Source: Thermoproteus sp.
GTDB lineage: Archaea; Thermoproteota; Thermoprotei; Thermoproteales; Thermoproteaceae
Assembly (NCBI GenBank): GCA_038893495.1
Contig: JAWARJ010000001.1
Location: 1,931,395 to 1,995,394 of the forward strand
Reading direction: 5' to 3'
DNA length: 64,000 nucleotides
Positions 55,781-64,000 of this stretch are shown one piece after another; the first letter of the stretch is position 1; the number at the start of each line of letters is the position of its first letter. Under the pieces are notes generated by a model that saw nothing but the letters and a program-made list of their open reading frames with translations, was not told where the DNA came from and did no database searches. A program made the translations under genes and the position numbers.

Positions 55781-56584
55781 TTAAACGAATTCGACCTCGT
55801 CGTTTTCGACGAGGCCCAGTCTCTTCGCCCTCTGCAACAGCTCTAAGATCGCCTCCTCGCCCCTCTTGCCCATATCTCTAGTGTACTTGTTGACGTACAT
55901 GTCGACGAATCTCGCCGTATCTTCGAGGGGGAGGCCCCTCGAGAACTTAGAGGCGTACCTAAGCGCCTCGCCTCTATGGGCCTCCGCGTAGGCTATGGAG
56001 TCTAAAAGCGCGTGTTTCAACTCCTCAGCGACTTCGAGGCCCAGCTCCTTTCTGACCGCGTCGACGCCCAAGGGCGTGGGCAGGCCTGTTTGTTCTAGCC
56101 ACCACTGGCCCAAGTCGAGTATTTTGTTCAGGCCGACGCGGCTGTAGGTTATCTGCCCCTCATGTATGATCACGCCGGCATCGACGACTCCGGCCAGAAC
56201 GGCGTCGAAAATCCTGTCGAAAGGCACCTCAACGGTCTTGACGTGAGGCATAGCCAGCCTCAAGAGAAGCGTGGCTGTTGTATATCTGCCGGGCACCGCC
56301 ACGAGCCTCACCTCGCCCGCGCCGCGCGCCACCACGATGGGGCCGTATCCGTCGCCCATCGAGGCGCCGGCCTTAAGCACGTAGTACCTCTTGGTGAAGC
56401 CCAAAGCGGCCGCGCTCAGAGCAGTTAGGTCCAGCCTCGCCCCGCCGACAGCCAGCCTGTTGAGGGTCTCTATGTCCGCCAAGAACTCCCTAAAGGAGAA
56501 GCGGGTCTTCACGGCCCCCGACGCCATGCCGTAGAACATATAGGCGTCGTCAGCATCCGGGGAGTGGGCCAGTATCAGCTCCAT
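55781..56584 (-). CDS. mqnD: 1,4-dihydroxy-6-naphthoate synthase (MqnD)
   Basis: Futalosine-pathway enzyme that converts cyclic dehypoxanthinylfutalosine to 1,4-dihydroxy-6-naphthoate. The periplasmic-binding-like fold is seen in ILAHSPDADDAYMFYGMASG, LTALSAAALGFTKRYYVL, AGASMGDGYGPIVVARG, VDAGVIIHEGQITY and LPTPLGVDAVRKELG. The catalytic His is the one in VIIHEGQ. Length 267 is normal. 11 nt after mqnA on the same strand. Confidence 0.96.
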   Translation of the reverse strand: MELILAHSPDADDAYMFYGMASGAVKTRFSFREFLADIETLNRLAVGGARLDLTALSAAALGFTKRYYVLKAGASMGDGYGPIVVARGAGEVRLVAVPGRYTTATLLLRLAMPHVKTVEVPFDRIFDAVLAGVVDAGVIIHEGQITYSRVGLNKILDLGQWWLEQTGLPTPLGVDAVRKELGLEVAEELKHALLDSIAYAEAHRGEALRYASKFSRGLPLEDTARFVDMYVNKYTRDMGKRGEEAILELLQRAKRLGLVENDEVEFV

Positions 56585-56595
56585 GGCCTATTGGG

Positions 56596-57315
56596 CTAGG
56601 ATATAAATTTAAGCTCGCGTAAGCCCAATAGCTCGACCTCCCTCTCAAGGCCGCGGAGTGCGGCGTCGTTCATTAGGTACTTCACTCTGGTGAAGTAGTT
56701 CGAGATTATCGCCTCGCCGACTCCCAGCCTCCCCGCAGTCCTCTTCACGAGAGGGACCGGGTCCTCGTAGAATGCCGCGAGGGAGTTCTCCAACTCGTCG
56801 GCTATATCTTCGGCTAGAGCTCTAGACAGTCCCGCCCGCGCCGCCAACACGGCGTAGATTAAAGGAGTCCCAATTCTTTCTTGCCACAACTCGCCTATAT
56901 CTGCGATGTAGTCCAAGCCGCGGTCGGCCATCCTGAGCGCGTCGTCGCCTATGACCAAAACGCCCTCGTACTCGTCGAGCGCCCTCCAGGGGTCCTCGAC
57001 CTTCTCGAACTTAACGCCGAGCAGTACAGCCGCGGCTCTGGCGTTGACCGTCGTGTCGCTGACGGCCGCATAGCGGCCGGCCCCCCTGCCCCTAAAAATT
57101 CTCGCCGATATGACGGGCCCAGTGCTATATACGGCAAGCCTGGGCACTATGGGGAGCCCCAACTCGGCCGCCATAGTGACTGGCACGAAGCCCGCGTCGG
57201 CCTTGCCCTCGGCCAGAAGTCTAGCCGCCTCTAAATTGCTCGCAGACACTACGGAGAACTTGACCTTATAGAACAGAGGGTCGTTGTGGGCGTATTTAAG
57301 CCGCACGACGATCAT
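56596..57315 (-). CDS. mqnA: Chorismate dehydratase (MqnA)
   Basis: First enzyme of the futalosine route, dehydrating chorismate to 3-enolpyruvyl-benzoate. The ATG at 57315 (MIVVRLKYAHNDPLFYKVKF) fits the family, giving 239 residues; the open frame extends to 57393. Further motifs: LLAEGKADAGFVPVTMAA, AVSDTTVNARAAAVLL, VLVIGDDALR and YIADIGELWQERIGTPLIYAVLAAR. A TATA-like TTTTTAAATT on the minus strand near 57395-57405 gives this gene its own promoter with a leader of about 60 nt, or supports a longer N-terminus. Confidence 0.95.
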   Translation of the reverse strand: MIVVRLKYAHNDPLFYKVKFSVVSASNLEAARLLAEGKADAGFVPVTMAAELGLPIVPRLAVYSTGPVISARIFRGRGAGRYAAVSDTTVNARAAAVLLGVKFEKVEDPWRALDEYEGVLVIGDDALRMADRGLDYIADIGELWQERIGTPLIYAVLAARAGLSRALAEDIADELENSLAAFYEDPVPLVKRTAGRLGVGEAIISNYFTRVKYLMNDAALRGLEREVELLGLRELKFIS

Positions 57316-57420
57316 AGGCCCCGCCGCGTTCCTCTCGTCCAAGAGGGCCCTCGGCTCGACAGCCCGCTCGGCATGGAGGTCGGTAATTGCCAATTTAAAA
57401 ACGTAAAAAAGGCGTCCACA

Positions 57421-58500
57421 TTACATGTACCTAAGTATCCTGTGGAAGGTGTCCCTCAAGGCCGGCCTCTTCTCTGCCTCTCTGGCCATAGCCGCGAGCT
57501 CTTCCGGCGAGGCGAAATGTCTCGCTCCGGCGGATCTAAGTACGGCCTCGTTGTACATAGTGCCCACGAGGTCGTTGGCGCCGGCCAGCAAGAGCGTAGA
57601 GGCCAAGTTCTTGCCGACGGAGAGCCAATAGGCGGCCACCTTCAATTTGTCGAGTAGGATCAGCCTAGCCACGGCCACCACTTTCACGTCGTAGGTCGAG
57701 GGCGCCGGGCTCTTGACGACGCCCCTCCTGTAAAGCTCGGTGTTGAGGGGGTTGTACTTGACGGGTATAAAGAGGAGGAGGCCCCCGGTCTTCTCTTGTA
57801 GCTCCCTCACGCGGAAGATGTGGTCTACGACGTGCCGCGGCTCCTCCACGTGGCCGTACAGCATAGTGGCGTTGCTGGGGATGCCCAGCTTGTGGGCCAG
57901 CTCCGCTATCTCTATCCATTCCTCGCCCGATATCTTGTGCGGCGCCACCACCTTCCTCACGTCCTCCGCGAATATCTCAGCGCCGCCTCCAGAGATGGCG
58001 TCCAAGCCCGCCTCCTTCCAGCGGGAGAGCACCTCCCCCCTGCTCATACGCCAAAGCCTCGCGTAGTAGTCCACCTCGGCCATCGTGGGGCCTTTAATCG
58101 CCACGTGAGGCGCGGCCTTCTTCACGGCCTTAAAGACCTCGTCGAAATATTCGGGGGTGAGAGTAGGATTGAAGCCGCCGTTTATATGTAGCTCAGTCAC
58201 GCCGTACCTCTCGGCGAACTGCCTCACGACGGCCGCCACCTCCTCCGGCCCTCTTGTGTAGGCCTCCCGATCGCCGGGCAGGCGATAGAAGGCGCAAATG
58301 GGACATTTGGCCACACAGACGTTGGAGTAATTCACGACCACATTGTTGACGAAAGTCACGACGTCGCCAAACAGCTTCTTAGTCAAGAGGTGGGCGGCCT
58401 CTGCGAGGGTAAACACGTCGACTTCGCGCATGAGGAACTCGGCGTCGCTCCGCGACAGCCCCCTCTGAGCCATCTCGACGACGTCGCTCACTCCGAACAT
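57421..58500 (-). CDS. mqnE: Aminodeoxyfutalosine synthase (MqnE, radical SAM)
   Basis: Joins 3-enolpyruvyl-benzoate and SAM-derived adenosine. The ATG at 58500 is chosen because a TATA (CTTTAAATATG) lies about 26 nt upstream; it gives 359 residues, the family length. The cluster motif CVAKCPICAFYR (C-x3-C-x2-C), ELHINGGFNPTL, ISGGGAEIFAEDVRKVVAPHKI and NATMLYGHVEEPRHVVDH are typical, and GGLLLFIPVKYNPLNTEL separates it from MqnC, which has a W in this place. It leads the mqnE-mqnA-mqnD-transporter run and is paralogous to mqnC at 59.5 kb. Confidence 0.93.
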   Translation of the reverse strand: MFGVSDVVEMAQRGLSRSDAEFLMREVDVFTLAEAAHLLTKKLFGDVVTFVNNVVVNYSNVCVAKCPICAFYRLPGDREAYTRGPEEVAAVVRQFAERYGVTELHINGGFNPTLTPEYFDEVFKAVKKAAPHVAIKGPTMAEVDYYARLWRMSRGEVLSRWKEAGLDAISGGGAEIFAEDVRKVVAPHKISGEEWIEIAELAHKLGIPSNATMLYGHVEEPRHVVDHIFRVRELQEKTGGLLLFIPVKYNPLNTELYRRGVVKSPAPSTYDVKVVAVARLILLDKLKVAAYWLSVGKNLASTLLLAGANDLVGTMYNEAVLRSAGARHFASPEELAAMAREAEKRPALRDTFHRILRYM

Positions 58501-58714
58501 AGACGGAAGGTGTGTTGCATATTTAAAGAGTACATCCCCCGCCACGCGGCCAGAGGCCTTGCAGATCGGAAGGCACCGGGCTCCGCGCTGAGGAGGTCCG
58601 TACGGCTTGGTCGCGGTAGACAGCCGGCGGCCGCAGAGCGCTCGGCGCCGCAAAACGCGCCCGCCCCTTGATTGCAAATCGACGTATTGGGAGGGCCCGC
58701 GGCGGGGTCCCCGG
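58501..58714. other. Non-coding GC-rich gap between mqnE and vapC
   Basis: 214 nt without a supported gene. The first 30 nt hold the mqnE TATA. The rest (about 58535-58700) is unusually GC-rich for an intergenic region and contains nested self-complementary segments, for example GCGGC...GCCGC around a GAGCGCTC palindrome near 58625-58655. In a hyperthermophile this is the composition of a structured RNA, but I cannot match it to a known RNA. It could also be the remains of a gene. Confidence 0.4.
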
Positions 58715-59111
58715 CTATCTCGCCACCAACAAGCCCAATCCCCTGTTGCGTAGGGCCGATACCAGCTTGTTGTCTGTAGTCAGCAGCCTCGCCGCCGCCA
58801 CGTACGCGCCGTCGTAGACAGTTATGCCCAAATCCAGAGCCGAGCCATAGGCCTCTAAGATCACGTCGGCCCCCCGGTGTATTACAAAAGCGGAGAGTAG
58901 CCGATATGCCTCCTCTAAAATCCTACGCCCAACCCCAGCCTCCAACTCGCCCAACGCGACTCTCTTCCTCACCACGTTTGCGAGCTCGTAGTATATGAGG
59001 TCCACCGAGTGGCGCTCCGCGCAGTTGCCCCAACGCCTCCGCCACGTAGTCGCTCTGCGGCTCCGGAAAGTAGAGCGCGCCTAAGGCAGAAGCGTCAACC
59101 ACCAGCCTCAT
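58715..59111 (-). pseudogene. vapC: VapC-type PIN-domain toxin, frameshifted
   Basis: The N-terminus MRLVVDASALGALYFPEPQSDYVAEALGQLRGA is in one frame (from the ATG at 59111) and the rest, VDLIYYELANVVRKR... to LLTTDNKLVSALRNRGLGLLVAR, is in another. A single extra C near 59010-59016 on the plus strand (around GTGGCGCTC) explains the break: deleting one base joins GA-HS-VDLIYYEL as in intact VapC proteins. All PIN acidic residues are present across the two frames (D in VVDAS, E in YYELAN, D in VYDGAY, D in TTDNK), so the loss is recent or is a sequencing error. Start overlaps vapB by 17 nt. Confidence 0.8.
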
Positions 59112-59331
59112 CTCTGTCCTCCCGGACCAGCTCGGCGGTCGGCCTAAAGGGCCCCCTAGCCGCCAGCTCTCTTCGAATCTCCTCGGCCCTCCTCAACGAC
59201 ATCTTCGTCTTTTCTCGCCTCACCACCTCCTCCAGAAACTCTCTGACGAGCCCGGCGTAGTCCATGCCCAACTCCTCCAGCTCCCCCTTGAGCCCCTTCC
59301 TCACCCTTATGGAAATGACCTCGCCGCCCAC
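59095..59331 (-). CDS. vapB: VapB-type antitoxin
   Basis: A 78-residue protein: strand EVISIRVRKGLKGELEELG is a ribbon-helix-helix/AbrB-like DNA-binding start, and the C-terminal half (RRAEEIRRELAARGPFRPTAELVREDRDE) is the extended region that wraps a PIN toxin. GTG start at 59331 with a TATA-like TATTTACG about 26 nt upstream. It overlaps the vapC start by 17 nt, the standard coupled layout. It is intact although its toxin is frameshifted. Confidence 0.85.
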   Translation of the reverse strand: MGGEVISIRVRKGLKGELEELGMDYAGLVREFLEEVVRREKTKMSLRRAEEIRRELAARGPFRPTAELVREDRDEAGG

Positions 59332-59411
59332 AGTAGACAGGGCATGTATACGTAAATAGTTTACTGGAGACGATGTTCGGGCCCCTCAACTCGCCCCTTA
59401 AGCCTCTTCCC

Positions 59412-59440
59412 GCCCGGCGGTCTGTCTAACCGCCGCGGGC
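59412..59440. other. Hairpin upstream of mqnC
   Basis: GCCCG-GCGGT (59412-59421), a 7-nt loop and ACCGC-CG-CGGGC (59429-59440) form a 10-bp stem with a 2-nt bulge, ending just before the mqnC TATA. It lies in the divergent vapB-mqnC gap and would not be in the mqnC message if that is leaderless. It could be a protein-binding site or part of a small RNA. Confidence 0.35.
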
Positions 59441-59471
59441 AATTTTTATATGTACAACACCGCCTCAGTTA

Positions 59472-60503
59472 GTGCTGAAGCCCTCCGAGATTTTAGAGCT
59501 GTTGCGGATGGACCTCTGGGAGCTGGGGAGGCGCGCCTATGAGGTCAGACGGCGCCTATACGGCGACGTCACTACGTACATATCGAACATGATTCTGAAC
59601 TACACCAACGTGTGTGTAGTCGGGTGTAGCTTCTGCGCCTTCTACAGGCCGCCTCGCCACCCCGAGGCGTATACATACGACGTGGAGACCGCAGTGAGGA
59701 AGGTGTTGGAGGTAGACGCGAGATATGGGATAAGGCAGGTGTTGGTGCAAGGCGGAGTCAACCCCGAGATAGGGCTCGAATACTTCGAGGAGCTGTTCAG
59801 GAGGATCAAAGCCAAGGCCCCCCACATAGCCATACACGCCCTCTCGCCCCTCGAGGTCGAATATCTGGCGAGGAGGGAGAGGATGACGTATAGAGAGGTG
59901 CTGGAGAGGCTCAAGGAGGCCGGCATGGAGTCCATGCCTGGGGGCGGGGGCGAGATCCTAGTCGACGACGTGCGTAAAGTAATTGCGCCTAAGAAGATAG
60001 ACTCCGACACGTGGCTTAGGATAATGGAGGAGGCCCATAAGGCCGGCATACCGTCGTCCGCCACCATGATGTACGGCCACGTGGAGTCGCTCAGCGATAT
60101 CGCCATGCATATGTACAAAATAGTCGAGCTCCAGAGGAAGACCGGCGGCTTCATGGCCTTCATAGCGTGGAACTTCGAGCCGGGAACCAGCGAGTTGGGG
60201 AGGAAGATACCGCACCCCAAGACCTCCGCGACCCTATTGAGGATGGTGGCCGCCGCCAGAATAGTCTTCGACGGGCTCATACCGCACATACAAACCGGGT
60301 GGCTCACCACGGGGCCGGAGACGGCCCAACTGGCCATGTACTTCGGCGCCGACGACTTCGGCGGAACTCTATACGAGGAGAAGGTATTGGAGTGGAAGAG
60401 GTCAGAGGCGCCCGTGGACAGAAGGGAGGACGTAGAGAGGATAATAAGAGGCGCCGGCTTCCGCCCGGCCGAGAGGGACAATCTATACAGAGTAGTCGCC
60501 TAG
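59472..60503 (+). CDS. mqnC: Cyclic dehypoxanthinylfutalosine synthase (MqnC, radical SAM)
   Basis: Cyclises dehypoxanthine futalosine. GTG start at 59472 (MLKPSEILELL) with TATA (TTTTTATATG, about 59443-59452) 25 nt upstream. Cluster cysteines are in CVVGCSFCAFYR; then QVLVQGGVNPEIGLEYFEELFR, MPGGGGEILVDDVRKVIAPKKI, MMYGHVES, AFIAWNFEPGTSEL and IQTGWLTTGPETAQLAMYFGADDFGGTLYEEKV, which mark MqnC. Length 343 is normal. MqnB (futalosine hydrolase or equivalent) is not in the window. Confidence 0.95.
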   Translation: MLKPSEILELLRMDLWELGRRAYEVRRRLYGDVTTYISNMILNYTNVCVVGCSFCAFYRPPRHPEAYTYDVETAVRKVLEVDARYGIRQVLVQGGVNPEIGLEYFEELFRRIKAKAPHIAIHALSPLEVEYLARRERMTYREVLERLKEAGMESMPGGGGEILVDDVRKVIAPKKIDSDTWLRIMEEAHKAGIPSSATMMYGHVESLSDIAMHMYKIVELQRKTGGFMAFIAWNFEPGTSELGRKIPHPKTSATLLRMVAAARIVFDGLIPHIQTGWLTTGPETAQLAMYFGADDFGGTLYEEKVLEWKRSEAPVDRREDVERIIRGAGFRPAERDNLYRVVA

Positions 60504-60599
60504 GTAGCCCCGCGCGATCCGGAGGAACCGGCACCCTCCAACGCGAGGCATTGCTAGGCGAGACGCGTCAGTTTTTTATATAGGCCGCGATATTACGTG

Positions 60600-61151
60600 A
60601 TGGAGTCTGTCCTTGGTCCGGTTCTCGACAAGTCTTTGGAGGTGGTCCTAAAGAAAGTTGAAAGGGGCGAGAAGCTTAAGACGGAGGACCTATTCCTCTT
60701 GACTCTCGCAATGCTGAGGGAGCAGAATAGGAGGATCGACGAGACGAATAAGCGCATAGACGAGACTAACAAACGTATAGACGATGTCTTTCAACAGTTG
60801 AGCCAACGTATCGATGAGACCAATAGGCGCATTGATGAAACAAATAAGCGCATAGATGCCCTCGCCGAGCAGTTGAATAGGAGGATTGACGAAACTAATA
60901 AACGCATCGACGAAACGAACAAGCGTATTGACGCTGTGGCCGGACAGCTGTCGGCCCAAATCGCGGAGGCGAATAAACGTATAGATGGGCTTCAGGCTAA
61001 GCTCGACGAAATGAATAAACTAATTATGGAGCTTCAGAAGGTGATGGTTGAGAACCAAAAGATCCTCATGGAGATGAACAAAACCCTCATGGACATACAC
61101 GCCTCAATACTGGCGGCGCTGGGCGCCGCGCGCCAAGGCCGGTCAAGTTAA
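60600..61151 (+). CDS. Heptad-repeat coiled-coil protein, 183 aa
   Basis: Start ATG 60600 (a GTG at 60597 is possible), with a TATA (TTTTTTATATAGG) about 23 nt upstream. After a short helical start, residues about 42-130 repeat the heptad RIDETNK and variants more than ten times, giving a long parallel coiled coil; the rest is also helical (KLIMELQKVMVENQKILMEMNKTLM). Synonymous codons differ between repeats, so the protein, not the DNA, is conserved. Similar repeats in archaea often precede a nuclease (DUF3782-type) domain, which is missing here. Function unknown. Convergent with pyrC, overlapping by 9 nt. Confidence 0.75.
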   Translation: MESVLGPVLDKSLEVVLKKVERGEKLKTEDLFLLTLAMLREQNRRIDETNKRIDETNKRIDDVFQQLSQRIDETNRRIDETNKRIDALAEQLNRRIDETNKRIDETNKRIDAVAGQLSAQIAEANKRIDGLQAKLDEMNKLIMELQKVMVENQKILMEMNKTLMDIHASILAALGAARQGRSS

Positions 61152-62318
61152 GACCTCGCCGGTCTCTAAGAGGCGGAGGGCCCCCTTGGAGGCCACCGCC
61201 ACGGCCCTGCCGAACGCCCTAAGCCCGACGAGCGGCGAGAAGCGGCAAGTCCCCCTGAAGTGCTCCTCCGACACGACGAACTCCTCCAGTTTGAAGACCG
61301 AAAAGGCCGCCGGGGCGCCCGGCTCGAGCCTCACGTCGAAGCCGGCAAATCGGGCCGGCCTGAAGGAGTACAGCCTCAAGACGTCGTCTAGGCCCAAAAG
61401 GCCGTCGCGCCAGAACCGCAAGAGGAGGGAGGAGGCCACGTCGAGGCTACATATCCCGGGCGGAGGCGACGCCGACGTCTTTTCCTCCAACGTGTGGGGC
61501 GCGTGGTCGGTGGCGTACATATCGACGAGGCCCGAGAGGAAAAGCGAGAGGAGCCCCCTCCTCTGGCTCTCGCCCCTCAGAGGGGGGTTGACCCTACAGA
61601 GGGGGCCCCTACAGGAGTCCGAGCTGAGGAGGAGGTGGTGGGGAGTGGCGTCGAGAGTCGCGAGGCCCCTCAAGGCCTCCACCGTATAGGGCAGAGAGAC
61701 GTGGGTCACATGTATCTTATAGCCCCTCTTCGCGTATAGGGCCACGCGGTCGGCGCAACGGGCCTCCGCCTTGGGCGGCCGGGCGCCCTCGGCGAAGTAG
61801 GCCGGGTCCTCGCAGTGGAAAACGGCGACGCAGCCCAAAGACGCACATTTGTCCAACAGGGCCTCTATGTGGCCCCAGCCGAACTGCGCGACGTCCTCCG
61901 GATATATCTTCACAGACCGCGGCCTGGCCGAGTCCAGCTCCGAGAGGTCCTCGGGCACCCCCATGTGGACGCCGTAGCCTATCGGGAGCGCCGAGCCTTG
62001 AGAGAGCCTCTTGGCGTATAGGGCGGCCGTCCTAATGTGCGGCTTGGTGTTGGGCATGTCGAGAACCCCCACGACGCCTCCCGCCAGAGCCGCCCTGGCC
62101 CCTCCCTCCAAGGTCTCCTTATGGGAGAGGCCCCAGTCCCTAAAGTGGACGTGTATATCCACAAAGCCCGGAAGTATTAAATGCCTCCGGGAGAATTGAA
62201 CTACCTTGCAGCCATCCCGCCGGCCGTTAAGCGACTTTATGGCGCCGTCTTCGACCAATATCGATACGTAACGAACGGCGCCGCCTATATACGCCTTCCC
62301 CTCGACGACAAAACACAT
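61143..62318 (-). CDS. pyrC: Dihydroorotase
   Basis: Third step of de novo pyrimidine synthesis. The ATG at 62318 (MCFVVEGKAYIGG) is chosen because a TATA (GATTTAAAG) lies about 24 nt upstream; 391 residues. Metal-binding HVHFRDWG (HxH) follows LPGFVDI; GVLDMPNTKPHIRT, FHCEDPAYFAEGARPP, KIHVTHVS and YATDHAPHTLEEK (catalytic Asp) are family motifs. Some crenarchaeal members lack the carboxylated Lys; here KIYPEDVAQ lies where it is usual, so this cannot be settled. Other pyr genes are not adjacent. Confidence 0.93.
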   Translation of the reverse strand: MCFVVEGKAYIGGAVRYVSILVEDGAIKSLNGRRDGCKVVQFSRRHLILPGFVDIHVHFRDWGLSHKETLEGGARAALAGGVVGVLDMPNTKPHIRTAALYAKRLSQGSALPIGYGVHMGVPEDLSELDSARPRSVKIYPEDVAQFGWGHIEALLDKCASLGCVAVFHCEDPAYFAEGARPPKAEARCADRVALYAKRGYKIHVTHVSLPYTVEALRGLATLDATPHHLLLSSDSCRGPLCRVNPPLRGESQRRGLLSLFLSGLVDMYATDHAPHTLEEKTSASPPPGICSLDVASSLLLRFWRDGLLGLDDVLRLYSFRPARFAGFDVRLEPGAPAAFSVFKLEEFVVSEEHFRGTCRFSPLVGLRAFGRAVAVASKGALRLLETGEVLT

Positions 62319-62410
62319 ATGAGGAAAGCCGCCCGTCTTTAAATCGATCGACAAGAATATAAAGGCGGGTAGAATATAGAAGTGCCCGCCGAGGGAGAGA
62401 GGGCGAAAAG

Positions 62411-62420
62411 TTTTTAATTA
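62411..62420 (+). promoter_or_regulatory. rRNA operon promoter (TATA)
   Basis: TTTTTAATTA preceded by the purine-rich BRE-like GCGAAAAG. A start about 25 nt downstream (near 62442) would give a leader of about 174 nt before the 16S sequence. It is the only TATA-like element in the otherwise GC-rich region from pyrC to the 16S gene. Confidence 0.55.
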
Positions 62421-62455
62421 CACAAGTTCGTGAAAGGACGCGTCTTGATCCGTGT

Positions 62456-62476
62456 GGCCGAGGCGGGGCCTCGGCC
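62456..62476 (+). other. Hairpin in the rRNA leader
   Basis: GGCCGAGGC (62456-62464) and GCCTCGGCC (62468-62476) are exact reverse complements with a 3-nt loop, so the leader RNA would fold a 9-bp stem about 15 nt after the likely transcription start. It may protect or help process the precursor; the long-range processing stem around 16S cannot be seen because the 3' flank is outside. Confidence 0.5.
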
Positions 62477-62615
62477 GAATCATCTTCATGTTCCCCCGAT
62501 GTCCCCTCCTGGGTCCAGCCCGGGCGGGGGCGCGGGGGAGAAAACCCCACGCCGCCACAACGCGCGCGGAGTCCGGGGTGGTCCCGCCCCCGAGGGCGGC
62601 CTGCGGCCGCTCTCG

Positions 62616-64000
<1,385 letters not shown>

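Noticed and set aside
58501..58677. N-terminal extension of MqnE by 59 residues.
   Set aside because: The extension has Arg/Cys-rich composition unlike the family, and the TATA lies inside it at the right distance for the ATG at 58500.
60720..60960. Regular 21-nt repeats that look like a repeat array or CRISPR.
   Set aside because: The units are in-frame heptad codons of a coiled-coil protein, with no spacers and no cas genes nearby. No CRISPR array was seen anywhere in the window.
62440..62480. tRNA-like GTGGCCGAG sequence in the rRNA leader.
   Set aside because: No T-arm or acceptor stem can be formed; the segment is one strand of a perfect hairpin instead.

Overview
The window comes from a hyperthermophilic crenarchaeon of the Thermoproteales, most likely Thermoproteus or a close relative. 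The evidence is: an archaeal 16S rRNA gene at the right end; a tRNA-Thr gene with one intron at the canonical position and a second in the D-loop; thermosome, TFE, MBF1, Sm-like proteins (including a two-domain SmAP3), archaeal DnaG, B-family DNA polymerase, aCPSF1 and a probable Rpo8/RpoG subunit; and TATA boxes about 26 nt upstream of many start codons, the pattern of leaderless transcripts. Genes are tightly packed, often overlapping by 4-20 nt, and no intergenic gap exceeds 300 nt.

Layout. 1-1.8 kb: operon of an AMMECR1-like protein, a proline-rich thioredoxin-fold protein and a CYTH-domain protein (cut by the window edge). 1.8-11.8 kb: two secreted or surface proteins, one of 2668 residues, the second start-stop coupled to enolase. 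11.8-16 kb: enolase, cysteinyl-tRNA synthetase, pyruvate kinase. 16-20.2 kb: L2, a zinc-ribbon protein, type 2 IPP isomerase, MEMO-like protein and S2. 20.4-26 kb: Mrp/NBP35 ATPase, SHMT, an SDR, an Fe-S protein, cytidine deaminase. 25.3-27.4 kb: molybdopterin genes (a two-domain MoaC-like protein, a ModE-type regulator, MoaA) with a candidate operator. 27.5-29.5 kb: a membrane Ser/Thr kinase followed directly by a zinc-ribbon/FHA protein. 29.5-48 kb: mostly information-processing genes (MetAP2, DnaG, PolB, SmAP1, L37e, aCPSF1, proteasome beta, FKBP isomerase, S17e, thermosome, Rpo8, SmAP3, TgtA, PAC2, TFE, HflX, MBF1, PUA protein, tRNA-Thr), interrupted by a compact operon of a one-cyclin TFB-like protein, a VirB11/TadA-type ATPase and a small membrane protein. 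48-55 kb: extracytoplasmic proteolysis (membrane-anchored Lon-like S16 protease, S53 sedolisin), sirtuin, DUF123 protein and an MBL protein. 55-60.5 kb: futalosine menaquinone pathway genes (mqnE, mqnA, mqnD, divergent mqnC) with a queuosine/archaeosine-precursor transporter, plus a VapBC pair whose toxin is frameshifted. 60.6-64 kb: a coiled-coil protein, dihydroorotase and the 16S rRNA gene.

The observations most worth a second look are: the TFB-like/ATPase/membrane-protein operon (39.9-42.0 kb); the sharply bounded AT-rich codon islands inside otherwise GC-rich housekeeping genes, confined to about 24-48 kb; the asymmetric fused MoaC; the kinase/FHA pair; and two intergenic candidates for C/D-box sRNAs, each with a TATA box at the expected distance. 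All family assignments come from reading motifs; no database search was run.
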